Shown: piece after piece, positions 32,203 to 46,386 of the stretch
Layout: each line of letters starts with the position of its first letter
Numbering within the stretch: position 1 is the first letter of the stretch
Position numbers and translations under genes: made by a program
The notes under the pieces: model-generated
Seen by the model: only the letters and a program-made list of their open reading frames with translations
Told to the model about the DNA's origin: nothing
Database searches by the model: none
DNA from: an uncultured Curvibacter sp.
GTDB taxonomy: Bacteria; Pseudomonadota; Gammaproteobacteria; Burkholderiales; Burkholderiaceae_C
Direction: 5' to 3'
Length of the DNA: 46,444 nt
Assembly (NCBI GenBank): GCA_903828535.1
Contig: CAIKMN010000023.1
Span: 1-46,444, forward strand

Positions 32203-32203
32203 A

Positions 32204-32229
32204 ACGATTTTCGAAATCGTTTTTGTTTT
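32204..32229 (+). terminator. Terminator-like hairpin 2 in the rimP leader
   Basis: ACGATTT (32204-32210) pairs with AAATCGT (32214-32220) around TCG and is followed by TTTT-G-TTTT. It begins only 2 nt after hairpin 1 and lies 26 nt before the rimP start. Confidence 0.55.
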
Positions 32230-32254
32230 AAAAATCTATAGGCTTTTCGAGTAC

Positions 32255-32836
32255 GTGTCGTTTCAGCAAATCGTCGAACAAACTGTGAGTGGACTGGGTT
32301 ATGACTTGGTCGAGATCGAGCGTTCTGCCGGTGGCTTGGTGCGGATCACCATCGATTGGCCTTGGACGCCTGACCTGCGTGAGCAAGCGACTGCTTTTAT
32401 CACCGTCGAAGATTGCGAAAAGGTCAATCGCCAGCTGCAATATGCGCTGGAGGTCGAAGCGGTTGAATACCGCCGTTTGGAAATCTCTTCACCCGGATTG
32501 GACCGCCCACTTCGCGGTGAAAAAGACTTTGAGCGTTTCTTGGGTGAAGTCATTGACATCACCTTGAAAGCGCCCATGGGCGAGGCCGCCGCTGGTTTGG
32601 TGAATGCCAACCGCAAGAAATTTCGCGGCACCTTGGAGCGTGCAGATCAAGGAGGCTGGCAAATCGTTTGGCGCGAAGAGCTGAAGGTCAAGCCAGGACA
32701 AAAGATCAGTAAAAAACGCGAACTCCCGCCGCTTCAGGCGCTGGGGTTTGTATTGGATGAGCTGCGTGATGCGCGGTTGGCGCCAATTGTGGATTTCAAG
32801 GGCCGGGCGGCTGCGCCTGATGACGTGGCCGAGTGA
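32255..32836 (+). CDS. rimP: Ribosome maturation factor RimP
   Basis: A 193-residue 30S assembly factor, somewhat longer than E. coli RimP (about 150). Typical segments are VEQTVSGLGYDLVEIERSAG, the conserved YRRLEISSPGLDRPLRGEKD and RFLGEVIDITLK. The extra length lies in an insertion in the second domain and a charged tail ending in DDVAE. The start is GTG at 32255, matching the conserved N-terminus MSFQQIVEQTVSG. It is the first gene of the operon with nusA, infB, rbfA, truB and typA, which links ribosome assembly, transcription elongation and translation initiation. Confidence 0.93.
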   Translation: MSFQQIVEQTVSGLGYDLVEIERSAGGLVRITIDWPWTPDLREQATAFITVEDCEKVNRQLQYALEVEAVEYRRLEISSPGLDRPLRGEKDFERFLGEVIDITLKAPMGEAAAGLVNANRKKFRGTLERADQGGWQIVWREELKVKPGQKISKKRELPPLQALGFVLDELRDARLAPIVDFKGRAAAPDDVAE

Positions 32837-32863
32837 TCAATATTTGTATAGGAGTGTGGTGAG

Positions 32864-34348
32864 ATGAATCGCGAATTGTTGATGTTGGTGGACGCCATCT
32901 CGCGCGAAAAGAACGTCGAGCGGGATGTGGTGATTGGCGCTGTGGAGGCTGCATTGGCCCAAGCAACCAAAAAGCTGTACCAAGGCGATGTGGACATTCG
33001 CGTTTCGATTGACCGTGACACAGGCGAGTACGAAACCTTCCGTCGCTGGCACGTGGTGCCCAATGAGGCTGGCTTGCAATTGCCTGAACAAGAAATTTTG
33101 TTGTTCGAAGCCCAAGAGCAAATTGCCGACATAGAGGTCGATGAACACATCGAAGAGCTGGTCGAATCTCTGCCGATTGGCCGCATTGGCGCCATGGCGG
33201 CCAAGCAAGTGATCTTGCAAAAGATCCGTGACGCTGAGCGTGAAATGCTCTTGAACGAGTTCATGTCGCGTGGCGAAAAAATCTTGGTCGGTACCGTCAA
33301 GCGCATGGACAAGGGCGACATCATCGTGGAGTCAGGCCGCATCGAAGGCCGCCTGCGTCGCAACGAAATGATCCCCAAGGAAAACCTCCGTAACGGCGAC
33401 CGCGTTCGCGCCATGATCATGGAAGTTGACTTGACCTTGCGCGGCGCGCCGATCATTTTGTCGCGCTCAGCACCTGAATTCATGATGGAATTGTTCCGTC
33501 AAGAAGTGCCCGAAATTGAACAAGGCCTGCTCGAAATCAAGTCGTGCGCCCGTGACCCTGGTTCACGCGCCAAGATTGCTGTTTTGTCGCACGACAAGCG
33601 CGTTGACCCCATTGGTACCTGTGTCGGTGTGCGCGGCACCCGCGTGAATGCCGTCACCACCGAACTGGCTGGCGAACGCGTCGACATTGTGTTGTGGAGT
33701 GAAGACCCTGCGCAATTCGTGATTGGTGCTTTGGCGCCGGCCAACGTGCAATCCATCGTCGTCGACGAAGAAAAGCACGCCATGGACGTGGTGGTGGACG
33801 AAGAAAATCTGGCCATTGCAATTGGCCGTGGCGGTCAAAACGTGCGCTTGGCGTCCGACTTGACCGGCTGGAAGATCAACATCATGGACGCCGCTGAGTC
33901 GGCGCAAAAACAAGCCGATGAGTCGCACACGACCCGCGTCTTGTTCATGGAAAAGCTCGATGTGGACGAAGAAATCGCCGACATCCTGATCGCCGAAGGT
34001 TTCACCAGCTTGGAAGAAGTGGCCTACGTGCCAATTCAAGAAATGTTAGAAATCGAAAGCTTCGACGAAGACACCATCAACGAGCTTCGCGCCCGCGCCA
34101 AAGATGCCTTGTTGACCATGGAAATTGCGCGCGAAGAGAGCGTGGAAGAGGTGAGCCAAGACCTGCGTGATTTGACGGGCTTGACCCCTGAGCTGATTGC
34201 CCAATTGGCGGCCAATGGCATCCACACCCGCGACGAACTGGCCGATTTGGCTGGCGACGAGCTTATTGAAATTACCGGCCAAACTCCCGAAGAGGCCACC
34301 GCTTTGATCATGCAGGCACGCGAACATTGGTTCGCGGGTCAAGAGTAA
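32864..34348 (+). CDS. nusA: Transcription termination/antitermination factor NusA
   Basis: A 494-residue RNA polymerase-binding protein of the same length as E. coli NusA (495). Order of domains: N-terminal RNAP-binding domain ([20 protein letters not shown]), S1 domain ([20 protein letters not shown]), KH1 and KH2 ([40 protein letters not shown]), and two C-terminal acidic repeats ([20 protein letters not shown] and [20 protein letters not shown]). It modulates pausing, intrinsic termination and rRNA antitermination. The acidic repeats indicate the proteobacterial form that interacts with the alpha CTD. The RBS is AGGAG. It could act on the hairpins in its own operon leader. Confidence 0.97.
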   Translation: MNRELLMLVDAISREKNVERDVVIGAVEAALAQATKKLYQGDVDIRVSIDRDTGEYETFRRWHVVPNEAGLQLPEQEILLFEAQEQIADIEVDEHIEELVESLPIGRIGAMAAKQVILQKIRDAEREMLLNEFMSRGEKILVGTVKRMDKGDIIVESGRIEGRLRRNEMIPKENLRNGDRVRAMIMEVDLTLRGAPIILSRSAPEFMMELFRQEVPEIEQGLLEIKSCARDPGSRAKIAVLSHDKRVDPIGTCVGVRGTRVNAVTTELAGERVDIVLWSEDPAQFVIGALAPANVQSIVVDEEKHAMDVVVDEENLAIAIGRGGQNVRLASDLTGWKINIMDAAESAQKQADESHTTRVLFMEKLDVDEEIADILIAEGFTSLEEVAYVPIQEMLEIESFDEDTINELRARAKDALLTMEIAREESVEEVSQDLRDLTGLTPELIAQLAANGIHTRDELADLAGDELIEITGQTPEEATALIMQAREHWFAGQE

Positions 34349-34373
34349 TGGTCATGGAGTCGCGAAAACAAAT

Positions 34374-37337
34374 ATGTCCAGTACCACCGTTGCCGAGTTC
34401 GCCAATGAACTCAAAAAAAATCCTGACACTCTGCTGGAGCAATTGCGCCTAGCCGGGATGAACAAGGCCTCCGTCAGCGATGTGTTGACCGATGCCGACA
34501 AGCAAAAACTGTTGAGCCACCTGCAAGCCAGTCATGGCACGGCCACCGGTGAGCGCAAAAAGATCACGCTGGTGAAAAAGTCAACCAGTGAAATCAAGCA
34601 GGCAGATGCCAGCGGCAAAGCCCGCACGATTCAAGTGGAAGTGCGTAAAAAGCGCACCTTCATCAAGCGCGATGACGAGGTCGAAGTCACCTCCGAGGCA
34701 TCAACAGAAGCCGCAACGGTGGCTTCACCGGTGGAGGCCAGCGCGCCAGCGCATGATCAATCTACAGGGATGACGAATGTCGTTGAGGCTTCTTCTACAG
34801 AGGTTTCGGCGGATCAAACCGGTCAATCCGCTGAATTGGTCAAGCGAGAAGAAGCGGCTCGTCGTCAAGCCGAGTTGATTCGTCGCCAAGAAGCCGATTT
34901 GGTTGAAAAGCGCCGTGCTCGCGAAGACAAAGAGCAACGCGAACGAGAAGCCGCTGAACGCGCCGCTGCTTATGCCGCTCAAGAAGCTGAGCGCAAGCAG
35001 CAGGCCATGGCCGAGAAACAAGAGCTGACGCAAGAGCAAGCCGCTGCGGCGGCGGCCCGAGTTCAAGCGGCCGAAGAAGCCCGAACCAAAGCCGAAGAAG
35101 AATCCAAAGCCCGTGCCGCTGAAGAAGCCGCCCGCGCTGTCGATTTGAGCGATCGCCGTAAAAAGGCCGAAGCCGAAGCGGCCGCCATTCGTTCCATGAT
35201 GAGCGCACCACCGAAAAAACCGGTGGTGGTTAAAAAGGCCGAAGAACCCAAGTCCACCGTCAAGGGGACATTGCACAAACCCGCCGCTCCTGCCGGTGGC
35301 GCTCAGCGCGCCCCAGGGGCTGGTGGTGGTGCGGGCACCGGAGCCAATGCAGCTGGTGCCGGTGGTGCAGCGGGTCCAGGCGGCAACCGCGAAGTCAAAT
35401 CGGCCAAGCTGTCCTCCAGCTGGGCAGGTGACCCGGCGGCCAAGAAGAAAGAAATCAAAACCCGCGGCGACAGCAGCGGCGGTGTGGGTCGCAATGTCTG
35501 GCGTGCAGGCCCCAAGGGCCGCCGTGGCAACGACCGTGATCGCGATGACCATCAGCAGGTGCAAGCACCCGTTGAGGCACGCGTCATTGAAGTGCACGTG
35601 CCCGAAACCATCACCGTGGCCGAACTGGCCCACAAGATGTCGGTCAAGGCTTCAGAAGTCATCAAGCATTTGATGAAGTTGGGTCAGATGGTCACCATCA
35701 ACCAACCTTTGGACCAAGACACAGCCATGATCGTGGTGGAAGAAATGGGCCACAAAGCCATCATCGCTGCGTTGGACGATCCTGAAGCCTTCACCGACGA
35801 AGAAGAAGGTCACGCCGATGCCGTGGCTGTGACACGTGCCCCTGTGGTCACGGTCATGGGTCACGTTGACCACGGTAAAACCTCCTTGCTGGACTACATC
35901 CGCCGCACCAAGGTGGCGTCTGGCGAAGCCGGCGGCATTACCCAACACATTGGCGCTTACCACGTCGAAACCCCACGCGGCATGGTGTCGTTCTTGGACA
36001 CCCCGGGCCACGAAGCGTTTACGGCCATGCGTGCCCGCGGCGCACAAGCCACCGACATCGTCATCTTGGTGGTGGCTGCCGACGACGGCGTGATGCCACA
36101 AACCAAAGAGGCCATCAAACACGCGAAAGCGGCGGGTGTGCCTTTGGTGGTTGCGATCAACAAAATCGACAAGCCCGACAGCAACTTGGAGCGCGTGCGC
36201 AGCGAGTTGATTGCCGAAGAAGTCGTCCCCGAAGAGTTCGGGGGTGATTCGCCGTTTGTTTCAGTTTCGGCTAAAACCGGTCAAGGCATTGATGACTTGC
36301 TCGAGCAGGTATTGCTGCAAGCCGAAGTGCTTGAACTCAAAGCGCCTGTGGACACCAACGCCAAGGGCTTGGTCATCGAAGCCAAGCTCGACAAGGGCCG
36401 TGGTCCTGTGGCGACCGTCTTGGTCCAGTCCGGCACTTTGAAGACCGGTGACGTGGTGTTGGCCGGTCAAACCTACGGCCGCGTGCGCGCCATGTTGGAC
36501 GAAACAGGCTCGCCCGTTAAGTCTGCAGGGCCCTCGATTCCTGTCGAAATTCAAGGCTTGACCGAAGTGCCCCAAGCCGGTGACGAATTCATGGTTCTGA
36601 GCGATGAACGCCGTGCCCGTGAAATCGCCACCTACCGCGCTGGCAAGTTCCGCAACACCAAGTTGGCCAAGCAGCAAGCCGCCAAGTTGGAAAACATGTT
36701 CACCGACATGAGCGCGGGCGAGGTCAAAACGTTGCCCATCATCATCAAGGCCGACGTGCAAGGCTCCCAAGAAGCGTTGGCGCAATCACTGCTCAAGTTG
36801 TCGACCGACGAAGTCAAGGTGCAACTGGTCTACGCCGCGGTCGGTGCGATCAGCGAGTCGGACATCAACTTGGCGATCGCCTCCAAAGCGATTGTCATTG
36901 GCTTTAACGTTCGGGCCGACGCCGGTGCGCGCAAATTGGCTGAAGGCAATGACGTCGACATCCATTACTACAACATCATTTACGACGCAGTGGATGAACT
37001 GAAGGCCGCGATGTCTGGCATGTTGACGCCCGACAAGAAAGAAGAAGTCATCGGAACTGCCGAAATTCGCACCGTGTTTGTGGCCTCCAAGATCGGCACA
37101 GTGGCCGGCTGTATGGTTACTTCGGGCTTGGTCAACCGTTCGGCCCGTTTCCGCTTGCTGCGCGACAACGTCGTTATCTACACTGGCGAGCTCGAGTCCC
37201 TCAAGCGTGTCAAAGACGATGTGCGTGAGGTCAAAGAAGGTTTTGAGTGCGGTATCAAACTCAAAAACTACAACGACATCGTCGTGGGCGATCAGCTCGA
37301 ATTCTTCGAAGTCAAGGAGATTGCTCGCACGCTGTGA
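34374..37337 (+). CDS. infB: Translation initiation factor IF-2
   Basis: A 987-residue GTPase that places initiator tRNA on the 30S subunit. Order: an N-terminal IF2N module ([20 protein letters not shown]), a long charged Glu/Ala/Arg-rich coiled region (about 150-270), a Gly/Ala-rich linker ([20 protein letters not shown]), and a second IF2N module ([20 protein letters not shown]). The GTPase domain has GHVDHGKT at about 496-503, DTPGHEAF near 542 and NKID near 597. The tRNA-binding C2 domain ends [17 protein letters not shown] and beyond. The length is typical for Burkholderiales, and internal starts giving shorter isoforms are possible but not shown. Confidence 0.97.
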   Translation: MSSTTVAEFANELKKNPDTLLEQLRLAGMNKASVSDVLTDADKQKLLSHLQASHGTATGERKKITLVKKSTSEIKQADASGKARTIQVEVRKKRTFIKRDDEVEVTSEASTEAATVASPVEASAPAHDQSTGMTNVVEASSTEVSADQTGQSAELVKREEAARRQAELIRRQEADLVEKRRAREDKEQREREAAERAAAYAAQEAERKQQAMAEKQELTQEQAAAAAARVQAAEEARTKAEEESKARAAEEAARAVDLSDRRKKAEAEAAAIRSMMSAPPKKPVVVKKAEEPKSTVKGTLHKPAAPAGGAQRAPGAGGGAGTGANAAGAGGAAGPGGNREVKSAKLSSSWAGDPAAKKKEIKTRGDSSGGVGRNVWRAGPKGRRGNDRDRDDHQQVQAPVEARVIEVHVPETITVAELAHKMSVKASEVIKHLMKLGQMVTINQPLDQDTAMIVVEEMGHKAIIAALDDPEAFTDEEEGHADAVAVTRAPVVTVMGHVDHGKTSLLDYIRRTKVASGEAGGITQHIGAYHVETPRGMVSFLDTPGHEAFTAMRARGAQATDIVILVVAADDGVMPQTKEAIKHAKAAGVPLVVAINKIDKPDSNLERVRSELIAEEVVPEEFGGDSPFVSVSAKTGQGIDDLLEQVLLQAEVLELKAPVDTNAKGLVIEAKLDKGRGPVATVLVQSGTLKTGDVVLAGQTYGRVRAMLDETGSPVKSAGPSIPVEIQGLTEVPQAGDEFMVLSDERRAREIATYRAGKFRNTKLAKQQAAKLENMFTDMSAGEVKTLPIIIKADVQGSQEALAQSLLKLSTDEVKVQLVYAAVGAISESDINLAIASKAIVIGFNVRADAGARKLAEGNDVDIHYYNIIYDAVDELKAAMSGMLTPDKKEEVIGTAEIRTVFVASKIGTVAGCMVTSGLVNRSARFRLLRDNVVIYTGELESLKRVKDDVREVKEGFECGIKLKNYNDIVVGDQLEFFEVKEIARTL

Positions 37338-37369
37338 CAGCCCATGTCATCTAGCCAGGAGCCAATCAA

Positions 37370-37750
37370 ATGACCCGAAAAACATCCAGCGGACCCAACC
37401 GGGGCTTTAAAGTCGCCGATCAGATCCAGCGCGATCTGACCGAGCTGATCGCGCGCGAGTTGAAAGACCCGCGCGTAGGCATGGTGACCATTCAATCCGT
37501 TGAAGTCACCCCCGATTACGCCCACGCCCAGGTTTACTTCAGCTGCTTGCTGGGGGACCCTTTGGCCGCTGAGCAAGGCTTGAATCAAGCCGCAGGTTTT
37601 TTGCGCAACGGCTTGTTCAAGCGTTTGCACATCCACACGGTGCCCACCTTGCACTTCCACTTTGACCGCACCACTGAAAAAGCGGCCGACATGAATGCCT
37701 TGATCGCCAAGGCTGTGTCTTCCCGCGCCCAGGACGATCCGACGCCATGA
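37370..37750 (+). CDS. rbfA: Ribosome-binding factor A
   Basis: A 126-residue KH-fold 30S maturation factor that binds near 16S rRNA helix 1 and is needed for growth in the cold. Family motifs are [40 protein letters not shown], and [17 protein letters not shown]. The RBS AGGAG lies 8 nt upstream. The stop overlaps the truB start as ATGA, so translation is coupled. Confidence 0.96.
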   Translation: MTRKTSSGPNRGFKVADQIQRDLTELIARELKDPRVGMVTIQSVEVTPDYAHAQVYFSCLLGDPLAAEQGLNQAAGFLRNGLFKRLHIHTVPTLHFHFDRTTEKAADMNALIAKAVSSRAQDDPTP

Positions 37751-38780
37751 ACGCGCCACGCACACGGGCGAGTTCGGTCAAACGACGCCCGGTGCATGGG
37801 TTGTTGTTGCTGGACAAACCCTTAGGACTCTCGAGCAACGATGCCTTGCAAAAGGCCAAGTGGTTGTTGCGCGCCGAAAAAGCCGGCCACACCGGCACAC
37901 TCGATCCGCTTGCCACGGGGGTTTTGCCTTTGTGTTTTGGCGCAGCCACCAAATTCAGTCAGCTTCATTTAGAAGCCGATAAGTCTTACGAAGCCGTGGC
38001 CAAATTGGGACAAAAAACCAGCACCGGCGACGCCGAAGGCGATGTCATTGAAACACGCCCCTTGCCTTGGTGTGCCACAGGCGATGCACCGATTCCAAGC
38101 CCAGAACTGCTTCGTGTTCAACAGCAGTTCACCGGTCCGATTCAGCAAGTGCCCCCCATGTACAGCGCCTTGAAGCGCGATGGCAAGGCCCTTTACGAAT
38201 ACGCCCGCGAGGGCATCGAAGTCGAGCGCCCTGCGCGCTCCGTTGAAATCAAGCAACTCCAAATAGACGATGTGTCAGAGGCCATGGGCTATGCCGCTGT
38301 CCGCATTCGTGTGCGTTGTTCCAAAGGCACTTACATCCGCACTTTGGGCGAAGACATTGGCGAAGCACTCGGCTGCGGGGCGCATTTGGTGTCGCTGCGG
38401 CGCACCCAGACCGGTGATTTCGACCAAAGCCAATGCATCAGCATCAGCCAACTGGAGGCCATGGCCGAGGGCGACCGCAGCCAAACCTTGTTGCCGGTGG
38501 AGGCCTTGTTAGGCCATCACACCCGTGTCACGTTGGCGGGGGAAAATGCAGCCCGATTCTTAAGCGGTTTGCGCCGCCGGGGGGATTGGCCGAACGCCCC
38601 TTCTGTTGCCGTTTTCGGTGAAGCCATCGCCGCCGAGCCTGCTCCCTTGTTGGGTGTGGCCCATGTGATGGCCGGGGAGTTGATCCCCGATCGGTTGTTG
38701 AGTCCGATTGAAATTCAACAAATTTTAGAAAGCAAACGCGCGCCTTTAAACGCCGCAAATGAGGAAGTCCAGGAAGTTCT

Positions 38781-38784
<4 letters not shown>
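37747..38784 (+). CDS. truB: tRNA pseudouridine(55) synthase TruB
   Basis: A 345-residue enzyme that converts U55 of the tRNA T-loop to pseudouridine. The conserved start [19 protein letters not shown] and the catalytic Asp motif [19 protein letters not shown] are present. Other motifs are [40 protein letters not shown], and [20 protein letters not shown]. It overlaps rbfA and typA by 4 bp on each side (ATGA), indicating tight translational coupling. Confidence 0.96.
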
Positions 38785-40607
<1,823 letters not shown>

Positions 40608-40630
40608 AATTTTGTCAAGGAGAAAAGACC

Positions 40631-41782
40631 TTGACCCTCATAGCGACACAGGCAGGTTTGCAAGCAGACCTTCAAGCGGACATTAAAGCCGAGGTGCGCG
40701 GGTGCATTGGCTTCATCACCTTGAACCGACCCAAGGCCTTGAATGCCTTGTCCTTGGGCATGGTTCGAGACTTGATGCGCATCTTGACCGAATGGGCCAG
40801 CCAGCCCAGCGTTCTGGCTGTCGCCGTTCGGGGCTCTAATAAAGAGGGCGTCTTTGGGGCGTTTTGTGCAGGCGGAGACATTCGCTTTTTGCACCAAGCC
40901 GCCACCGAAAACAACCCTGACTTGGGCGCTTTTTTCGCTGAAGAATACGCGCTCAATTACCTGATCCACAACTACCCCAAACCCTATATTGCCTTCATGG
41001 ACGGCATCGTCATGGGCGGTGGCATGGGCATCAGCCAAGGTGCCAGCATACGCATCGTCACCGAACGCACCAAGATGGCCATGCCTGAAACCCTCATTGG
41101 TTTATTTCCCGACGTGGGGGGCGGCTTCTTTTTGAGTGGCTGCCCCGGTCGAGTCGGCGAATGGTTGGCTTTGACGGGCCATGCCCTGGGCGCTGACGAG
41201 GCCTTGGCCTTTCATTTGGCGGATCAATTTCTGCCTTCCGAACGCCAAGCCGACGTTTGGGACACTTTGGGTCGTTCTGATTGGGGCAGCGAAGAGGCTC
41301 TCTACGCCTGGTTGGGCAAACAATTCAGCAGGCCCCCAGAACTCGCGCCATTGGCGAGTTTGGGGGGGCTCAATGAGCAAGAATTTGAAGCCAAACTCGA
41401 GCCCTATTTCTCCTTGCCCACGGCCCTGGCCATCATCCAGGCTTTGGAGGCTTCAAGCGATGCTTGGGCCCAAGAAACCGCTGCCCAACTGCGCAAACGC
41501 TCCCCCCTTATGCTCGAAGTGGTGCTTCAGCAAATTCGCCGCGCCCGGGCGATGACCTTGGCCGAAGACCTGCGCATGGAGTTGGACTTGGTCCACCATT
41601 GCTTCCATCTGCGCCCCGGTCAAAGTGAAACCGTGGAAGGCATCCGTGCCCTGGCTGTGGACAAAGACCACCAACCGCGCTGGAACCCTTCACGGGTGGA
41701 AGAGGTTGACCCGGGGTTAGTGGCGGCGTTCTTCAAGAGCCCTTGGGCTGAGCAAGCGCATCCGCTGGCCAGTTTGGCCTAA
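40631..41782 (+). CDS. Enoyl-CoA hydratase/isomerase family protein, 3-hydroxyisobutyryl-CoA hydrolase type
   Basis: A 383-residue crotonase-fold protein with the layout of 3-hydroxyisobutyryl-CoA hydrolases, enzymes of valine breakdown. The oxyanion-hole and CoA-binding segments are FCAGGDIRFLHQ and PYIAFMDGIVMGGGMGISQG, followed by TKMAMPETLIGLFPDVGGGF with the Glu and Asp typical of the hydrolase. The C-terminal extension (RMELDLVHHCFHLRPGQSET, EGIRALAVDKDHQPRWNPSR) is specific to this subgroup and absent from simple hydratases. The start is TTG at 40631 with AAGGAG 8 nt upstream. It lies 23 bp after typA and may read through from that operon. Confidence 0.85.
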   Translation: MTLIATQAGLQADLQADIKAEVRGCIGFITLNRPKALNALSLGMVRDLMRILTEWASQPSVLAVAVRGSNKEGVFGAFCAGGDIRFLHQAATENNPDLGAFFAEEYALNYLIHNYPKPYIAFMDGIVMGGGMGISQGASIRIVTERTKMAMPETLIGLFPDVGGGFFLSGCPGRVGEWLALTGHALGADEALAFHLADQFLPSERQADVWDTLGRSDWGSEEALYAWLGKQFSRPPELAPLASLGGLNEQEFEAKLEPYFSLPTALAIIQALEASSDAWAQETAAQLRKRSPLMLEVVLQQIRRARAMTLAEDLRMELDLVHHCFHLRPGQSETVEGIRALAVDKDHQPRWNPSRVEEVDPGLVAAFFKSPWAEQAHPLASLA

Positions 41783-41792
41783 GGGATTGAAG

Positions 41793-41813
41793 GGGGATTA
41801 AATGGGGATTAAA
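41793..41813. repeat. Short tandem direct repeat (GGGGATTAAA twice)
   Basis: GGGGATTAAA occurs at 41793-41802 and 41804-41813, preceded by a degenerate third copy (AGGGATTGAA). It lies in the 97-bp gap between two convergent stop codons, which otherwise holds only the palindrome TCAGGC-AA-GCCTGA (41818-41831). No clear terminator is present. Confidence 0.6.
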
Positions 41814-41879
41814 GGCATCAGGCAAGCCTGAATGAAGGGTCTGATTTGGCTGCCTTTTCTGCCTTGGATGTCTCTGCTG

Positions 41880-42353
41880 TTAGCGGTTGCGACTTTTCAT
41901 GGCGCGTTCGACTTCGCGTTTGCCTTCGCGGTCTTTGATGGTGTCGCGCTTGTCGTGCTCGGCTTTGCCTTTGGCCAAGGCAATTTCGCATTTGATGAAA
42001 CCATTTTTCCAGTGCAAGTTCAGCGGCACCAAGGTGTAGCCGCGTTGTTCCACCTTGCCAATCAAGCGTTTGATTTCGTCTTTTTTGAGCAACAGTTTTT
42101 TAGTGCGAACAGCGTCGGGGTTGACATGGGTTGAGGCCGAATGCAACGGGTTGATTTGGCAGCCGATCACAAACATTTCGCCGTTGCGAATGACCACGTG
42201 GCCGTCGGTCAATTGCACCTTGCCTTCGCGGGCCGCCTTGACTTCCCAGCCTTGTAGCACCATGCCGGCCTCGTGGCGCTCTTCAAAAAAATAATTGAAC
42301 GCGGCTTTCTTGTTGTCAGCTATGCGGGAATCGGTGCTCGGTTTTTTCGCCAT
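41880..42353 (-). CDS. smpB: SsrA-binding protein SmpB
   Basis: A 157-residue partner of tmRNA in rescue of stalled ribosomes. Family motifs are [40 protein letters not shown], and [20 protein letters not shown], and the basic C-terminal tail needed for decoding-centre contact is present ([20 protein letters not shown]). The ATG at 42353 begins the conserved [14 protein letters not shown]. An upstream start would add seven unconserved residues. No tmRNA gene is in the window. It is divergent from ratA, the standard arrangement in beta- and gammaproteobacteria. Confidence 0.96.
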   Translation of the reverse strand: MAKKPSTDSRIADNKKAAFNYFFEERHEAGMVLQGWEVKAAREGKVQLTDGHVVIRNGEMFVIGCQINPLHSASTHVNPDAVRTKKLLLKKDEIKRLIGKVEQRGYTLVPLNLHWKNGFIKCEIALAKGKAEHDKRDTIKDREGKREVERAMKSRNR

Positions 42354-42428
42354 AATCTTCAATTTTAGGCCCATTGGTTCAAGATTGGTTCAAGGCTTGC
42401 TCCGGCCCTTTCAGCAGCCCACATTTTG

Positions 42429-42905
42429 ATGAAGTCCGTCCACAAATCCGTCCTCATTTGGTATTCACCCCAGGAAATGTTTTCTTTGGTGACCGATGTG
42501 GCGCGCTACCCCGAGTTCTTACCTTGGTGTGATCACGCACAAGTGCTCGAAGCGGCACCCGATGGTGCCGCCATGCGCGCCGAGGTGGGCATTGCCTTTG
42601 CGGGTTTGCATCAATCCTTTGAAACCCTGAACACCCACAAATTTGGGAGCGATGCAATGGGTGAATACGGTATTTTTGAAGTGCATTTGAAGTTGGTCAA
42701 AGGGCCTTTCTCCAAACTTGAAGGTCAATGGCAGTTCTTACCGGTCGGCGATGGCCAGTCCCGCGCTTGTAAAGTGGTGCTGGATTTGCATTACGGTTTT
42801 GACAGCGCCACGTTAAGCGCTTTGATAGGCCCTGTTTTCGACAAAATTGCCGGCTCCTTGGTCGATGCTTTTGTGAAACGTGCCGAGCAGATTTATGGCG
42901 GATAA
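42429..42905 (+). CDS. ratA: RatA/COQ10-like START-domain protein
   Basis: A 158-residue single START/COQ10 domain protein (KSVLIWYSPQEMFSLVTDVA, YPEFLPWCDHAQVLE, GPFSKLEGQWQFLPV, DSATLSALIGPVFDKIAGSL). Members bind ubiquinone or other lipids. E. coli RatA was also described as a toxin blocking 70S formation, and the lipid role is the more widely conserved idea. The ATG at 42429 is used, although a TTG directly before it is also possible. The end overlaps rnfH by 11 bp. The smpB-ratA-rnfH arrangement is conserved across many proteobacteria. Confidence 0.93.
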   Translation: MKSVHKSVLIWYSPQEMFSLVTDVARYPEFLPWCDHAQVLEAAPDGAAMRAEVGIAFAGLHQSFETLNTHKFGSDAMGEYGIFEVHLKLVKGPFSKLEGQWQFLPVGDGQSRACKVVLDLHYGFDSATLSALIGPVFDKIAGSLVDAFVKRAEQIYGG

Positions 42906-43227
42906 GACCATCCAAATCACCTTGGTGTTGTCCACCAAACCCCGTCAGGTTCAAGAACTGAGCCTGACTTTGTCCACTGGCAGCACCGCTTTGAAGGCGG
43001 TCATGGCTGCCGAGCTTCAAGGCATTGACCCGGGCACGCTGGCTTGGAGTGTTTGGGGCAAAGAAGTGTCGCCCCATCAGGTTTTGGAAGAAGGGGACCG
43101 ATTGGCCTTGTGTCGCCCACTCAAGGTCGATCCGAAAATGGCCCGACGCGAGCGTTTTGCCAAACAAGGCAGCCGCGCCACCGGTCTCTTCGCCAAGAAA
43201 AAACGCGGTGTCGAAGCTGGCTATTGA
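42895..43227 (+). CDS. rnfH: RnfH family ubiquitin-like protein
   Basis: A 110-residue RnfH/UPF0125 protein with a beta-grasp (ThiS-like) fold. Segments are ITLVLSTKPRQVQELSLTLS, LQGIDPGTLAWSVWGKEVSP and the conserved LEEGDRLALCRPLKVDPKMA, followed by a basic tail (RRERFAKQGS). The function is unclear, and RnfH was first linked to the Rnf electron transport complex. The ATG at 42895 lies inside the end of ratA. A GTG at 42880 would add five unconserved residues. Confidence 0.92.
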   Translation: MADKTIQITLVLSTKPRQVQELSLTLSTGSTALKAVMAAELQGIDPGTLAWSVWGKEVSPHQVLEEGDRLALCRPLKVDPKMARRERFAKQGSRATGLFAKKKRGVEAGY

Positions 43228-44748
<1,521 letters not shown>

Positions 44749-44766
44749 CACCCAGTCACCTAGCGA

Positions 44767-46386
44767 ATGGCACATCAAAAAATTCTGATTCTCGACTTCG
44801 GTTCCCAAGTCACCCAACTGATTGCCCGTCGTGTTCGCGAGGCCCATGTGTTTTGCGAAGTCCATCCTTGCGATGTGACCGAAGACTGGCTCAAAGCCTA
44901 TGCAGCTGACGGTCAGTTAAAAGGCATTGTGTTGTCGGGCAGCCACGCCAGTGTTTACGAAGACAGCACCGACAAAGCCCCCGATTTGGTCTTCAAGTTG
45001 GGCGTGCCTGTTCTGGGTATTTGCTACGGCATGCAGACCATGGCGCAACAATTGGGTGGCAAGGTTGAGAGCGGGCACACCCGCGAGTTCGGCTTTGCCT
45101 CGGTGCGCGCCCGTGGTCACACCGCACTGTTGAAAGACATTCAAGACAGCGTCACACCTGAAGGCCATGGTTTGCTTGATGTCTGGATGAGTCACGGCGA
45201 CAAGGTCACCGAATTGCCCCCAGGCTTCAAACTGATGGCCAGCACCGAGAGCTGCCCGATCGCCGGCATGGCCGATGAAGCGCGCCGTTTTTACGCCGTT
45301 CAGTTCCACCCCGAGGTCACACACACCAAGCAAGGTGCGGCGTTGTTGAACCGCTTTGTCTTGGACATTTGCGGTGCGCGTGCCGATTGGGTGATGGGCA
45401 ATTACATCGAAGAAGCGGTGGCGCACATTCGCGAGCAAGTGGGCGATGAAGAGGTGATTTTGGGACTCTCAGGCGGCGTTGACTCCAGCGTGGCAGCCGC
45501 TTTGATTCACCGCGCCATTGGCGATCAACTGACCTGCGTTTTTGTCGACCATGGTTTGTTGCGCTTGAATGAGGGCGACATGGTGATGGAGATGTTCGAG
45601 GCCAAGCTACACGCCAAAGTCATCCGCGTCGATGCCAGTGAACTTTTCTTGGGCAAATTGGCCGGAGTGGCCGAACCCGAGGCCAAACGAAAGATCATTG
45701 GCGGCTTGTTTGTCGATGTGTTCAAGGCCGAGGCGGCCAAACTAAAGGCGGGGCATGGTGGCCACAAAGGGGCTACTTTCTTGGCCCAAGGAACCATTTA
45801 TCCCGACGTGATTGAGTCGGGCGGCGCCAAGAGCAAAAAAGCCGTGACCATCAAGAGTCACCACAATGTCGGCGGCTTGCCCGAACAATTGGGTCTGAAA
45901 CTGCTAGAACCGCTGCGAGAATTGTTCAAAGACGAAGTTCGTGAACTGGGTGTGGCCCTTGGCCTGCCACCCGAAATGGTCTACCGGCATCCGTTCCCCG
46001 GCCCCGGCTTGGGGGTGCGCATTTTGGGCGAAGTCAAAAAAGAATTTGCCGATCTGCTGCGCCGCGCAGACGCCATCTTCATCGAAGAACTGCGCCACTT
46101 CAAAGACGAGGCCACCGCTAAAACTTGGTACGACCTGACCAGCCAAGCCTTCACGGTTTTCTTGCCCGTCAAGAGCGTAGGCGTGATGGGCGATGGTCGC
46201 ACCTACGATTACGTTGTCGCGCTGCGCGCCGTCCAAACCAGTGACTTTATGACAGCAGACTGGGCCGAATTACCTTACGCGCTGTTGAAAAAGGTGTCGA
46301 GCCGAATCATCAACGAAGTGCGCGGCATCAACCGCGTGACTTACGACGTGAGCTCCAAACCACCAGCGACTATTGAGTGGGAGTGA
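44767..46386 (+). CDS. guaA: GMP synthase (glutamine-hydrolysing)
   Basis: A 539-residue enzyme that aminates XMP to GMP with glutamine and ATP. The class I glutamine amidotransferase domain has the catalytic Cys near residue 86 ([16 protein letters not shown]) and the His-x-Glu in [11 protein letters not shown]. The ATP pyrophosphatase domain has the P-loop [11 protein letters not shown] near 234-244. The dimerisation domain has [20 protein letters not shown] and the ending [14 protein letters not shown]. Relative to E. coli GuaA (525 residues) there is a small insertion near residues 320-350. It is the last complete gene in the window. Confidence 0.98.
   Translation: MAHQKILILDFGSQVTQLIARRVREAHVFCEVHPCDVTEDWLKAYAADGQLKGIVLSGSHASVYEDSTDKAPDLVFKLGVPVLGICYGMQTMAQQLGGKVESGHTREFGFASVRARGHTALLKDIQDSVTPEGHGLLDVWMSHGDKVTELPPGFKLMASTESCPIAGMADEARRFYAVQFHPEVTHTKQGAALLNRFVLDICGARADWVMGNYIEEAVAHIREQVGDEEVILGLSGGVDSSVAAALIHRAIGDQLTCVFVDHGLLRLNEGDMVMEMFEAKLHAKVIRVDASELFLGKLAGVAEPEAKRKIIGGLFVDVFKAEAAKLKAGHGGHKGATFLAQGTIYPDVIESGGAKSKKAVTIKSHHNVGGLPEQLGLKLLEPLRELFKDEVRELGVALGLPPEMVYRHPFPGPGLGVRILGEVKKEFADLLRRADAIFIEELRHFKDEATAKTWYDLTSQAFTVFLPVKSVGVMGDGRTYDYVVALRAVQTSDFMTADWAELPYALLKKVSSRIINEVRGINRVTYDVSSKPPATIEWE

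Noticed and set aside
41818-41831. Palindrome TCAGGCAAGCCTGA as a terminator
   Set aside because: The loop would be only two bases and there is no U-run on either side.
41832-42134. Plus-strand reading frame of 100 codons rich in Phe and Val
   Set aside because: It is the antisense of smpB, whose protein is fully recognisable on the other strand.
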